From an uncultured Methylococcaceae bacterium (lineage in GTDB: Bacteria > Pseudomonadota > Gammaproteobacteria > Methylococcales > Methylomonadaceae): a DNA stretch of 43,308 nucleotides. The stretch covers positions 1-43,308 of the forward strand of contig CAIYRS010000106.1 in assembly GCA_903928685.1 (NCBI GenBank), given 5' to 3'. Positions within the stretch are counted from its first letter, which is position 1, and each line of letters starts with the position of its first letter. The position numbers and the translations under genes are program-made. The notes beneath the pieces are model-generated. The model was not told the origin of the DNA. It did not search any database and saw only the letters and a list, made by a program, of their open reading frames with translations. Shown in pieces: positions 34,957 through 43,239 of the stretch.

Positions 34957-35364
34957 ATGGAAAAAAAAATAAAACATTTAGAGTTAACACAAGGTGTAAT
35001 TAATCGAATGGCAAACAATTCGTTCTTGCTCAAAGGCTGGAGCGTAACTCTATCTTCCGCATTATTTGCTTTAGCAGCAAAGGACACAAATCCATTTTTT
35101 GTTTATATTGCATATTTTCCTTGCCTTACTTTTTGGTCTCTGGATGGATATTTTTTAAGACAAGAAAGATTGTTTAGAAAACAATATCAAGCAATCGCAA
35201 TAAAAGAAGATTCAGCAATTGATTTCTCTATGAATACTAATAGCTACATGGCGGATGTGAATTCGTGGTTTTCAACCTGCTTTTCTGAAACTTTGCGAAT
35301 TTTCCATGGAACAATATTTGGAGTGATTTTTTTAATTATGTGCATCATGACAGCCAAAGGATGA
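34957..35364 (+). CDS. Small three-helix membrane protein of the TIR operon
   Basis: 135 residues. Hydrophobic helices lie at about 23-42 and 47-64, and a third at about 114-131. The charged middle (FLRQERLFRKQYQAIAIKED...SYMADVNSWFSTCFSETL) is predicted cytoplasmic. The N-terminus (MEKKIKHLELTQGVINRMAN) is helical. The layout recalls SLATT/effector-type small membrane proteins that accompany nucleotide-signal immune genes, but no named family is claimed. The gene is AT-rich, has a weak ribosome site and lies 73 bp upstream of the TIR gene on the same strand. Candidate membrane effector or anchor. Confidence 0.72.
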   Translation: MEKKIKHLELTQGVINRMANNSFLLKGWSVTLSSALFALAAKDTNPFFVYIAYFPCLTFWSLDGYFLRQERLFRKQYQAIAIKEDSAIDFSMNTNSYMADVNSWFSTCFSETLRIFHGTIFGVIFLIMCIMTAKG

Positions 35365-35437
35365 AAATAAATCACAAGATGTGTACCAGTGAGAAATTTT
35401 GATTTGGATTTACTCCAATAAATAATCGGTGTCATGT

Positions 35438-36664
35438 ATGAAAGTATTTATTGCTAGCTCAAAAGAAGCCTTGCCTTCTGCTAAAACAGTAGCTGCTTGG
35501 TTAGAAGAAAATAAATTGAATCCTATCATTTGGAATGATCCAGATGTATTTCATGTAGGAGAATTCAATTATCAATCACTTCTTAGAATTAGTACGGAAG
35601 TTCAAGCTGCAGTTATTTTAATGACGGATGACGATAAAGTTTGGTATAGGGATAAGGAAAAAACTCAACCTAGAGATAACGTGCTTATTGAGTTTGGGTT
35701 GTTTTCGTCACGTCTTGGCCTATCTAAAGCGATTATCATTACTAAAGGCGCTAAAGTTATGTCAAGCATTTCAGATTTAGCGGGTATTGTCTGCATTGAT
35801 ATGGGCAACCCAAGAAATGCCCAAAATCAATTAAATAAATGGTCTGAGCGTCTGTTAACAGATGAAAATCGCCAAATAATTGAAGTAATAATAGACCACA
35901 CTCCATGCCAAGCAGATTGGCAAATTTCACAAAGAAGCGCAAAAACAATTGGTATTGATATAGATTCAAAAGACGCATCAAATCTTTTTTTTGTACTACT
36001 AGGTGTTAGAAGTTGCGAACAAAGCCGAACTATAATTCTAGATTTAGAAGCTGAATCAGCTGATGGTATAGTTATCGAAGCACTCTATGATCTAATGGGG
36101 GCATGGGATTTATTAATAAAATTCCGTGCAAAATCAGACACTATCGCCAAGAATTTTTTTGATTTAATTTTTAAGGCTCTCAAAGCAAAAGTACAGATGG
36201 TTGAATCAGAAACTGAATCATTTGGAAAAAAACAGTTAATTAATGTATTAACACAATCTAAAACTGTAAATAACTTAATCAATTTAAAAGACGGTGAATT
36301 AATTACATACACTTTGCTTCCTAACAATTCAGACTACGATAATTTTCGAGCAAGCAGGTCATTTGTCTTTATTGAAGCAAAAGGAAGCAAGGGAAGTAAG
36401 CAGAGAATAGCTTTTTTAAGAAATCTTAATAATGCAATTACAAGAGGCACAGGGAAAACCATCATTGAATCAGTCTGTGAAGGAGAGAATGAACTTATAA
36501 TTGAAACCCTTTCAACTTGTTCGCAATCAACCCTAATCAATCACCTGAATCGTGAAATAGAGCAGGTATTGAATACTTACAACCTCCAAAAATATACCTT
36601 GTCGTGTTATTACTACGATGAGACTGGACTTCTAAACAATGCAAAAGGAGTCGAAGAGTTTTAA
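35438..36664 (+). CDS. CAP12-type TIR domain fused to two RAM/Lrp-like ligand-binding folds
   Basis: 408 residues. Residues 1-140 are a TIR-like domain of the bacterial nucleotide-binding (CAP12/PF10137-like) type: MKVFIASSKEALPSAKTVAAW, ILMTDDD, PRDNVLIEFGLFSSRLG and SISDLAGIVCID. Glu85 in NVLIEFG is the position expected for the NADase catalytic glutamate. Residues about 183-263 show a beta-alpha-beta-beta-alpha-beta order with EALYDLMGAWDLLIKFRA, like Lrp/AsnC RAM domains, which bind small molecules. Residues about 306-394 repeat this order (SFVFIEAKG...IIESVCEGENELIIETL). An ATG at 35438 is used; a GTG three codons upstream is possible. The stop is 1 bp before the next gene. Confidence 0.82.
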   Translation: MKVFIASSKEALPSAKTVAAWLEENKLNPIIWNDPDVFHVGEFNYQSLLRISTEVQAAVILMTDDDKVWYRDKEKTQPRDNVLIEFGLFSSRLGLSKAIIITKGAKVMSSISDLAGIVCIDMGNPRNAQNQLNKWSERLLTDENRQIIEVIIDHTPCQADWQISQRSAKTIGIDIDSKDASNLFFVLLGVRSCEQSRTIILDLEAESADGIVIEALYDLMGAWDLLIKFRAKSDTIAKNFFDLIFKALKAKVQMVESETESFGKKQLINVLTQSKTVNNLINLKDGELITYTLLPNNSDYDNFRASRSFVFIEAKGSKGSKQRIAFLRNLNNAITRGTGKTIIESVCEGENELIIETLSTCSQSTLINHLNREIEQVLNTYNLQKYTLSCYYYDETGLLNNAKGVEEF

Positions 36665-36665
36665 T

Positions 36666-37622
36666 ATGAATACATTATTCAAATATTCGGAAAGATCGGC
36701 ATATGGGATTCCTTTTTATACTTGGTCTGAGTTTTGGGTTAGAAAACTTTCTTTGCTGAATGAAGAATTATCTAACTTAGAAACAACTGTAATTAATATT
36801 GATCCTAATGAACCTTATGGGTATACATATGCTGTAGTAAGCGACGCCACACTTAGCTCAAGCCTGCTTGATACAGTAGATATAATTACTGATATGTTAA
36901 TCAAATTGAACCCTTCTCAAGGAATTATACTGTTTGAAAAACTATTATTTGATAAATTTACACATCAATCCTTACATAATTTATTTTCATTACTATCAAG
37001 GAGTTTGACGAATAGGCAAAATTTAACTAATTCCATATCTTTTCATTCACCCATTAAAACTGAAGCATTGGATAAAGGCTTTCCTGTACATGCAGATCTC
37101 TTTAAAGCAAGAGCTATACTGAATGTTATATCCCGGACTGATAGCTTTGTAGGTGGAGATATACTTCTACTTTCTTTTAAAAAGCTTTCAGATGCAATGG
37201 ATGCAACAGATTCTATGCCAATAGAAATAAAAACATACATAAAAGAGGCTCTTCAAACACGAATGTTTAATGATGCCTTTGATTCTATTTACAACTTGAT
37301 ACACGGAGAACACCCGTGGGTGAATGACTTAAGAATTGCAATTGAATCTAACCAATTTCGTATTCCAGGATTGTATGGCACGGGATATTTTATTATTGAC
37401 GGACATTGGTTACACGGTAGAACAAAAATCCAAGGATCAGTATCTGAAACTAGATTGCAACGATTAATATTCGATACTAAATATACTATTTCCTTAAGAA
37501 CCAAGTCGTTAGCTATAAAACCAGAGGATAGTTGGCTTAAAGCCCACACTAATAACAACGCAATATTTAAATCACAAAAAAGCTTGTCAAATACCCCATC
37601 CAAAGTAACGTTGGTCAATTGA
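36666..37622 (+). CDS. Putative Fe(II)/2-oxoglutarate dioxygenase (TauD/clavaminate-synthase-like) of the TIR operon
   Basis: 318 residues from the ATG at 36666, one base after the TIR stop. A start nine codons earlier is possible. The C-terminal half carries the facial triad and co-substrate motif of this superfamily: FPVHADLFKAR (His142, Asp144), SFVGGDILLLSF, then IDGHWLHGRTKIQG (His250) and ETRLQR (Arg263, 13 residues after the distal His, or Arg266). These match HxD, GGxT-like and DN-x-LHGR...R motifs of TauD/CAS-type enzymes. The N-terminal half is helical and unrecognised. Predicted activity is iron-dependent hydroxylation or oxidation of an unknown small molecule. Confidence 0.72.
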   Translation: MNTLFKYSERSAYGIPFYTWSEFWVRKLSLLNEELSNLETTVINIDPNEPYGYTYAVVSDATLSSSLLDTVDIITDMLIKLNPSQGIILFEKLLFDKFTHQSLHNLFSLLSRSLTNRQNLTNSISFHSPIKTEALDKGFPVHADLFKARAILNVISRTDSFVGGDILLLSFKKLSDAMDATDSMPIEIKTYIKEALQTRMFNDAFDSIYNLIHGEHPWVNDLRIAIESNQFRIPGLYGTGYFIIDGHWLHGRTKIQGSVSETRLQRLIFDTKYTISLRTKSLAIKPEDSWLKAHTNNNAIFKSQKSLSNTPSKVTLVN

Positions 37623-37696
37623 ACGGACACCTTTCTAGGCAATTCAACAAAATTTCCGAATGACGCGATCATAACTCCTCAGTTAAAAAACTTAAT

Positions 37697-39847
37697 TCAG
37701 CCAATTTCCCGCTGCAATCCCGCGCGTATGCAACGCAACATATCGTAACTGTAACTGCCGTCAAAACTTTCGTAGACGGGTTTCAGGGCGTTTTTTTGTT
37801 CTGGCGGCAAGGCCAAAATGACGGCTTCAATTTCTTTGATGACATGTTCCGGTAATTCCACCACTGCCGTTGCCGCTACTTGGCCTTGGGCGATGCTGTG
37901 CGCTAAATGCCCGTAGACGGTGGTTTCTTTTAAGCCGCGTTGCTGGGCGATTTTGCTGACGCTATAGCCTAAAACGAACAAGTTGAGGGTTTCGGTGATG
38001 GTTTCGGAAACTTCGTTATCGGTGTCGGCGGCATCGGCAAATTGGCGGATCACGCTTAAGAATTGCTCACCATATTGTTCTAGTTTACGTTCGCCGATAC
38101 CGGAAATCAGTGCCATTTGCTGGCGGCTTTTGGGTCTGGCTTCTACCATTGCCATTAAGGTGGCATCGTGGAAAATCACATACGGCGGCACGTCTTGTAG
38201 GTCGGCAATTTCTCGGCGTTTGGCACGTAAGGCATCCCATAAAGTTTCGCTGTCGGCTTGTTGGCTGCTACGGCTGTAGTCGCTTTTGCTGCGCTTGAGT
38301 TTTTCTGGCTGGGTGTCTTTGCGTAACATTAAGGCTTGTTCGCCGCGTAAGATGGGGCGGCAGGCATCGGTGAGCCGCAACGCGCCAAAGCGTTCGAAAT
38401 CGACCGCTACCAAGCCACGCGCCACCAGTTGCCGGAATACCGAATACCATTGTTTTTCGTCCAATTGTTTGCCAATGGCGAAGGTGGATAAGCGGTCGTG
38501 TCCGGCGGCTTTGATGCGTTCGGTGGCTTTGCCCAGTAATACGTCAATTAAATAAGCCACGCCAAAGCGTTGTTCGGTGCGGTATATGCAGGATAACGCT
38601 TGTTGCGCGGCGAGTGTGCCATCCCAGGTGGCTACTGGGGTTAAACAGGTGTCGCAATTGCCGCAGGGTTGTTCCAAGCTATCGCCAAAGTAATTGAGCA
38701 AGCCTTGCCGACGGCAGTGGACTTGTTCGCATAACGCCAACATGGCATCGAGCTTGTGGAATTCCACGCGTTTGTGGGCTTCGTCGGCGTTGGATTCGCC
38801 CAGCATTTGCCGCAAGGTAATGACATCTTGCAAACCGTAAGCCATCCAGGCATTGGCGGGTAAGCCGTCGCGCCCTGCCCTACCTGTCTCTTGATAGTAG
38901 GCTTCGACACTTTTTGGCAAATCCAAATGGGCGACGAAGCGGACGTTGGGTTTGTCTATGCCCATGCCGAAAGCGATGGTGGCGACCATCACTAAGCTGT
39001 CCGCCATTAAAAATCGGTGTTGGTGTTGTTGGCGTAAGTCGTTGCTCATGCCCGCGTGGTAAGGCAAGGCGTTAACGCCGTTACTGCACAGCCATTCTGC
39101 GGTGGCTTCAACTTTTTTGCGCGACAGGCAATAGACGATGCCAGCATCACCGTCATGTTCGGCGCGGATGAAGGCCAGCAGTTGTTGGCGGGCGTTTTGT
39201 TTTTGGATGATGCGGTAGCGGATGTTGGGGCGATCAAAGCCGCTTTGGAATAATTGTGCGTGCGCCAAACCTAGTCGCAGGATGATTTCCTCACGGGTTT
39301 TTTCATCGGCGGTAGCGGTCAGGGCAATGCGGGGAATGGTCGGATATTGTTCATGCAAGACCGACAATTGCAGGTAATCGGCGCGGAAATCATGCCCCCA
39401 TTGGGAAACGCAGTGGGCTTCATCGATGGCGAACAAGGCGATCTTGATTCTGGCGAACAAGCCTGCGGTGCGTGCCGCCGATAAGCGTTCCGGGGCGATA
39501 TACAGCAAATCCAACTCGCCGTTGAGCAATTGCTGCTCTACTTGCCGGGCTTGCTCTAAGTTTAAGGTGGAGTTTAAAAACGCGGCTTTTACGCCCAATT
39601 GCAGCAGGGCGTTGACTTGGTCTTGCATCAGCGCGATCAATGGCGAAATAACAATGCCCACACCGTCCCGAAGCAAGGACGGAATTTGGTAGCACAGGGA
39701 TTTGCCGCCACCTGTCGGCATCAATACCAAAGCATCTTGGCCTGCCAAGACATGGTCAATAACGGTTTGCTGGTGGCCTCTAAAACTGTCGTAACCGAAT
39801 ACCGTTTTTAGAATTTGTCGCGGGGTATTGGGGGTGCTGGTTGCCAT
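37697..39847 (-). CDS. recQ: ATP-dependent DNA helicase RecQ
   Basis: 716 residues, about 100 longer than Escherichia coli RecQ. It unwinds DNA 3' to 5' in recombination and replication-fork repair. Seen are Walker [15 protein letters not shown] (Lys49), [43 protein letters not shown], the zinc Cys cluster ([18 protein letters not shown]), the RQC domain and an HRDC domain ([17 protein letters not shown]). A C-terminal ~100-residue extension carries [20 protein letters not shown], a helix-turn-helix-like helicase tail. It converges with the TIR operon, 74 bp apart. Confidence 0.95.
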   Translation of the reverse strand: MATSTPNTPRQILKTVFGYDSFRGHQQTVIDHVLAGQDALVLMPTGGGKSLCYQIPSLLRDGVGIVISPLIALMQDQVNALLQLGVKAAFLNSTLNLEQARQVEQQLLNGELDLLYIAPERLSAARTAGLFARIKIALFAIDEAHCVSQWGHDFRADYLQLSVLHEQYPTIPRIALTATADEKTREEIILRLGLAHAQLFQSGFDRPNIRYRIIQKQNARQQLLAFIRAEHDGDAGIVYCLSRKKVEATAEWLCSNGVNALPYHAGMSNDLRQQHQHRFLMADSLVMVATIAFGMGIDKPNVRFVAHLDLPKSVEAYYQETGRAGRDGLPANAWMAYGLQDVITLRQMLGESNADEAHKRVEFHKLDAMLALCEQVHCRRQGLLNYFGDSLEQPCGNCDTCLTPVATWDGTLAAQQALSCIYRTEQRFGVAYLIDVLLGKATERIKAAGHDRLSTFAIGKQLDEKQWYSVFRQLVARGLVAVDFERFGALRLTDACRPILRGEQALMLRKDTQPEKLKRSKSDYSRSSQQADSETLWDALRAKRREIADLQDVPPYVIFHDATLMAMVEARPKSRQQMALISGIGERKLEQYGEQFLSVIRQFADAADTDNEVSETITETLNLFVLGYSVSKIAQQRGLKETTVYGHLAHSIAQGQVAATAVVELPEHVIKEIEAVILALPPEQKNALKPVYESFDGSYSYDMLRCIRAGLQREIG

Positions 39848-39918
39848 ATTGCCGTTTGAGTGACTGATTGCCTAAAGCAGGGATTCTAGCACAGGCATTT
39901 GGGTACAATAGCAAGTGC

Positions 39919-39993
39919 CCCGTATGCAGCTTGCGAAATACGGGCTTTCGTGGCTTCGATGCCCCGCATTCCGATGCTCTTCATGCGAGCTAC
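39919..39993. repeat. Hairpins upstream of recQ
   Basis: CCCGTAT (39919-39925) pairs with ATACGGG (39938-39944). The following CCCCGCATTCC...TTCATGCGAGCTAC is a degenerate inverted relative of 16966-16997. No gene is visible in 39848-40133 apart from this and the presumed recQ promoter. Confidence 0.5.
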
Positions 39994-40133
39994 CAACTGA
40001 CATGTTTGAACCAGGACAAGGTTATAGCGCCAAACTGAAAACTATCTTCTGACTTCCAGTGAAAGCAGGCGTTGCGGTTGATAAGGGCAAACCAATTCGG
40101 TATATTGATCAAAAATTCTTAAAATTAAATCTA

Positions 40134-40331
40134 ATGAACAAACACTTACAAAACTGGTTGGATGGTTTAAGCCAAGCCTTGGTGTTATATCCTGAGCAAG
40201 ATTATCTGCGTCCGCAACGTGGCGATTTCCGCAAAGATAGCGCCGTATTGCGCGGCGATGCCGCTAAAATCACTAAAGCATTGGGAAAAAATGTAGCTAA
40301 AGATGCCAAAATCAACCCACGCCTCCGTTAA
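40134..40331 (+). CDS. Small hypothetical protein preceding a DUF2335 gene
   Basis: 65 residues from the ATG at 40134 (MNKHLQNWLDGLSQALVLYP); the frame is open further upstream. It is basic and without membrane segments, ending KNVAKDAKINPRLR. The 3' end overlaps the DUF2335 gene by 29 bp in another frame, suggesting coupled expression. Not recognised. Possibly a small regulator or toxin-antitoxin-like partner, but no evidence supports that. Confidence 0.5.
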   Translation: MNKHLQNWLDGLSQALVLYPEQDYLRPQRGDFRKDSAVLRGDAAKITKALGKNVAKDAKINPRLR

Positions 40332-40698
40332 AAGCCGACACGGCGATTTAACCGTCCAGCAACACGAAACGGATAGCCCGATTATTCCGGTTCATCAAAT
40401 CGAGCAGCTCCACCAATTCCGTCCTGACCGCGTCGATTGGATATTTGAACAAACCCAAGCCGAAGCAGAATACCGCCGTACTGAAACCCATCGGGTAAAC
40501 ACCTTTGTATTTATCGAAAGGCTGATTGGGCAAATTTGTGCATTGCTGATTGGCTTATCTGGCATTGGTGGTGGCGTTTACACCGCCGTAAATGGACAAC
40601 CTGAAGCAGGCGGCACAATTGCCGGGCTTGCCATTACTGGCTTGGCAGCAGTATTTTTAACTGGACGCGCCAAGAAATCAGACAATGGCAATCAGTAA
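40303..40698 (+). CDS. DUF2335 family membrane protein
   Basis: 131 residues. The N-terminal half is soluble and helical (RPDRVDWIFEQTQAEAEYRRTETHRVN), followed by two membrane helices (IERLIGQICALLIGLSGIGGGVYTAV and GGTIAGLAITGLAAVFLTGR). This charged-helix plus two-helix hairpin is the DUF2335 pattern. Function is unknown; such genes are common in mobile or accessory regions. Overlaps the preceding small gene by 29 bp. Confidence 0.78.
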   Translation: MPKSTHASVKSRHGDLTVQQHETDSPIIPVHQIEQLHQFRPDRVDWIFEQTQAEAEYRRTETHRVNTFVFIERLIGQICALLIGLSGIGGGVYTAVNGQPEAGGTIAGLAITGLAAVFLTGRAKKSDNGNQ

Positions 40699-40710
40699 CT
40701 GACGTTAAAG

Positions 40711-40972
40711 AGTAACGCGCTTTTCTCCCGTTTGCCGCGTCGAGCACAGGAGTATTTGTCGGGAACAGCCCGTTAGGGGTGCGGCAGGGATGCCGCACGG
40801 CGGCAAAGGGGCAGGAAGCCCCTTTTGCCGTCCCCCGACAAATGCGAGGAGCGCAAGACATGAGCGGTAACCGGGCCGCCTTTTCTTTGGCTACTTTCTT
40901 TTGGCGGCGCAAAAGAAAGTAGCTCGCCTTCGGGTGCGAGAACCCGTTTTAAATAACATCGCGGTAGCGATT
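40711..40972. repeat. 262-bp structured intergenic element, copy 2
   Basis: Same orientation and length as 13280-13541. Stems: P1 40752-40763 with 40834-40845; P2 GTGCGGC/GCCGCAC; P3 GGCAAAGGGGC/GCCCCTTTTGCC; P4 40892-40921; CTCGC/GCGAG; P5 ATCGC-GGTA-GCGAT. Relative to copy 1, G-C becomes A-T in P3 and P5, T-A becomes G-C in P3, and one C-G becomes T-G in P1, so all pairings persist. Fills most of the 415-bp gap before the TonB receptor gene. Confidence 0.8.
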
Positions 40973-41067
40973 CATTATTATTTATTTTCGTCTCACAAAA
41001 AGTGAGTGCGTAACATCAGCTAGCAATCATCACCACTAATTTTAAAGTCATCAAAATTTAATAACGT

Positions 41068-41081
41068 GATGTTATAACATC
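41068..41081 (+). promoter_or_regulatory. Operator-like palindrome (possible Zur/Fur-family site)
   Basis: GATGTTATAACATC is a perfect 14-bp palindrome 32 bp before the ATG of the ZnuD-like receptor. Its TGTTAT/ATAACA halves match the halves of gammaproteobacterial Zur boxes, but with shorter spacing than the canonical site. Given the likely zinc receptor downstream, Zur control is plausible. Confidence 0.45.
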
Positions 41082-41113
41082 TCTAATTAACCACCAACAA
41101 ACACAAACCCATT

Positions 41114-43159
41114 ATGAAAAATCGCATTACTTGGTTCTTTGTTGCTTCTAGCTTTGTTGCCAGCAACGCAATGGCGAAGGACGCCGTACAAACCTTGGAA
41201 ACCGTTGAAGTTATTGCCACTTTACCGACGAAAACCAACGCCCTCACTACTCCCGTCACCGTCCTCAGCGAAGACGAACTACGCCTAAAAGTCGGGCACA
41301 GCATTGGCGAAACCCTAAAAAACGAACTCGGCATCACCAGCCAATCGTTCGGCCCAGGTGTGGGCACGCCTGTGATACGCGGGCAAAGCGGGCCAAGGGT
41401 GCGAGTGTTAAATAACGGCATAGGCGGTAACGATGCTTCCGCCATCAGCCCCGACCACGCCAGCAGCGTCGAGCCATTACTCGCCGAACGCATTGAAGTA
41501 TTACGCGGCCCCGCGACGCTGTTATATGGCAGTGGCGCAATCGGCGGCGTAGTCAACGTCATCGACAACCGAATCCCTGAAAAACTGCCGGAAAAACTCT
41601 TAGGCGGCGCATTAGAACAACGATTCGATTCCGTCTCCAACGAAACCGCCACCACCATGAAAGCCGAAGGCGGCAAAGACCACATCGCCTACCATATCGA
41701 CGGTTTTTTCCGCGACCGAGGCAATGTTGATATTGGCGGTAACGCCATCGACATTAACGCCGCACGCCAAGTTGACCCGACCTTGCCCGATGTTTTGCAA
41801 AACAGCAAAGGCTTCATCAATAACAGCAGCAGCGATGCCATCAGCGGCTCGGCAGGCTTGTCGTTAATTGGCGATCCTGGTTTTGCGGGCATATCCATCA
41901 ACCGCCTAGAAAACAACTACGGCATCGCCCCCGACGGCACAGGCGGTGAAATCACCCGCATCGACCTGAAACAAAGCAAATACGATTTTAAAAGTGAGCT
42001 GAAAAACCCGTTCGCGTTTGCTGAATCATTACGCATGAAATTAGGCTACACCGACTACCAACACACCGAAGTGCCGAATGGCGTGGCAGCAGCGTTTTTC
42101 ACCAACAAAACCTACGAAAGCCGCTTGGAACTCACCCACAAACCCATTGCTGGCTTGCACGGCGCATTAGGTTTCCAAGCCATTGCCAGCGACTTTGCCG
42201 CCATTGATAAAGAAACTGGCGACCACATCGTTCCGCGATCCTTAACCAACAGCTACGGCGTATTCCAAGTCGAATCCTTTAACTTAGGCGCATTCAACAA
42301 CCAACTCGGCTGGCGCGTCGAAGACACCACCATCGCCCCCGAAGGCGTCAACAACCTGAACTACCTGCCCGTCAGCGCGTCCGCATCCAGCCTGTGGAAA
42401 ATCAACGACCAGAACAGCGTCAACCTCGCCATGACCCGCTCGCAACGCGCCCCGCAAGTGCAGGAATTGCTCGCCAATGGCTACCACGATGCCACTCGCA
42501 GCTTTGAAGTCGGCAACATCAACCTGCACGAAGAAACCTCGTACAACCTCGACCTAGGCTACAAATTCAACGCCAACGGCTTTCGCGCCGAACTCGACCT
42601 GTTCCACAACTGGGCCAACGACTACATCTACCAACAACGCAACGGCGTATTCGTCACCGAAGACGGCGACGTTTGCCCCGCCCACACGCCCTGCTCGCCC
42701 GTGGTCGAAAGCCGCCAAGCCAACGCCACCTTCATGGGCTATGAAAGCAAACTGATTTTCCCGCTGATGGAAAACCACTACGGCCTAGTCGATTTAACCC
42801 TGTTCAGCGACTACACCCGTGGGCAATTCGTCAACGGCGGCGACGTACCAAGAATGCCACCCCTACGCTTTGGCTTCCAACTCGACCACAACAAAGGCGA
42901 CTGGAACAGCAACCTACGCCTAACCCGTGGTGAAGCCCAAGACCACCCCGGCAATTTCGACACCGCCACCGCAGGCTATGTGCAGCTAAACCTCAGCACC
43001 CAATACCTCATCAAACAAATCAAAGACGTAGACGTGCTGGTGTTCGCCAAAGCCAACAACTTGCTGGATGAAAATATCCGCAACTCGACCTCGTACTTAC
43101 GGAATTTTGCGCCAGAGCCTGGGAGAGGCGGGGAAATTGGGGTTAGGGTGAATTATTAA
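41114..43159 (+). CDS. znuD: TonB-dependent outer-membrane receptor, ZnuD-like
   Basis: 681 residues. The signal peptide ends SNAMA-K (about 21). The TonB-box-like TLETVEVIAT is followed by the plug domain (TPVTVLSEDELR, VIRGQSGPRVRVLNNGIG, IEVLRGPATLLYGSGAIGGVVNVIDNRIPE) and a barrel with the final aromatic NY. The segment LGYTDYQHTEVPNG and the CPAHTPC loop (near 520) resemble ZnuD zinc receptors. An extracellular zinc or metal-complex ligand is inferred. No Shine-Dalgarno is obvious. Its location behind a Zur-like palindrome supports the zinc assignment. Confidence 0.85.
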   Translation: MKNRITWFFVASSFVASNAMAKDAVQTLETVEVIATLPTKTNALTTPVTVLSEDELRLKVGHSIGETLKNELGITSQSFGPGVGTPVIRGQSGPRVRVLNNGIGGNDASAISPDHASSVEPLLAERIEVLRGPATLLYGSGAIGGVVNVIDNRIPEKLPEKLLGGALEQRFDSVSNETATTMKAEGGKDHIAYHIDGFFRDRGNVDIGGNAIDINAARQVDPTLPDVLQNSKGFINNSSSDAISGSAGLSLIGDPGFAGISINRLENNYGIAPDGTGGEITRIDLKQSKYDFKSELKNPFAFAESLRMKLGYTDYQHTEVPNGVAAAFFTNKTYESRLELTHKPIAGLHGALGFQAIASDFAAIDKETGDHIVPRSLTNSYGVFQVESFNLGAFNNQLGWRVEDTTIAPEGVNNLNYLPVSASASSLWKINDQNSVNLAMTRSQRAPQVQELLANGYHDATRSFEVGNINLHEETSYNLDLGYKFNANGFRAELDLFHNWANDYIYQQRNGVFVTEDGDVCPAHTPCSPVVESRQANATFMGYESKLIFPLMENHYGLVDLTLFSDYTRGQFVNGGDVPRMPPLRFGFQLDHNKGDWNSNLRLTRGEAQDHPGNFDTATAGYVQLNLSTQYLIKQIKDVDVLVFAKANNLLDENIRNSTSYLRNFAPEPGRGGEIGVRVNY

Positions 43160-43175
43160 ATCTAAGCTTAAGCGA

Positions 43176-43239
43176 GTCGCTATTTTTGCGTAAAGATTTT
43201 CTGGGCGTCCTGCCCGAAAATCCGCAAAAACTACGCGAC
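43176..43239 (+). terminator. Long hairpin after the TonB receptor gene
   Basis: GTCGC/GCGAC, TTTTTGCG/CGCAAAAA, GATTTTC/GAAAATC and GGGC/GCCC arms stack into one interrupted stem around GTCCT. The 3' arm ends in AAAAA rather than T, so it is best placed as a barrier or REP-like hairpin. GGGCGTCCTG occurs again at 43263-43272. Confidence 0.55.

Noticed and set aside
34957-37622. Calling the operon Thoeris, Pycsar or CBASS
   Set aside because: No cyclase, no ThsA-like SIR2/SLOG protein and no recognised cyclic-nucleotide-binding domain were seen. Only the TIR domain and a small membrane protein are shared in general style.
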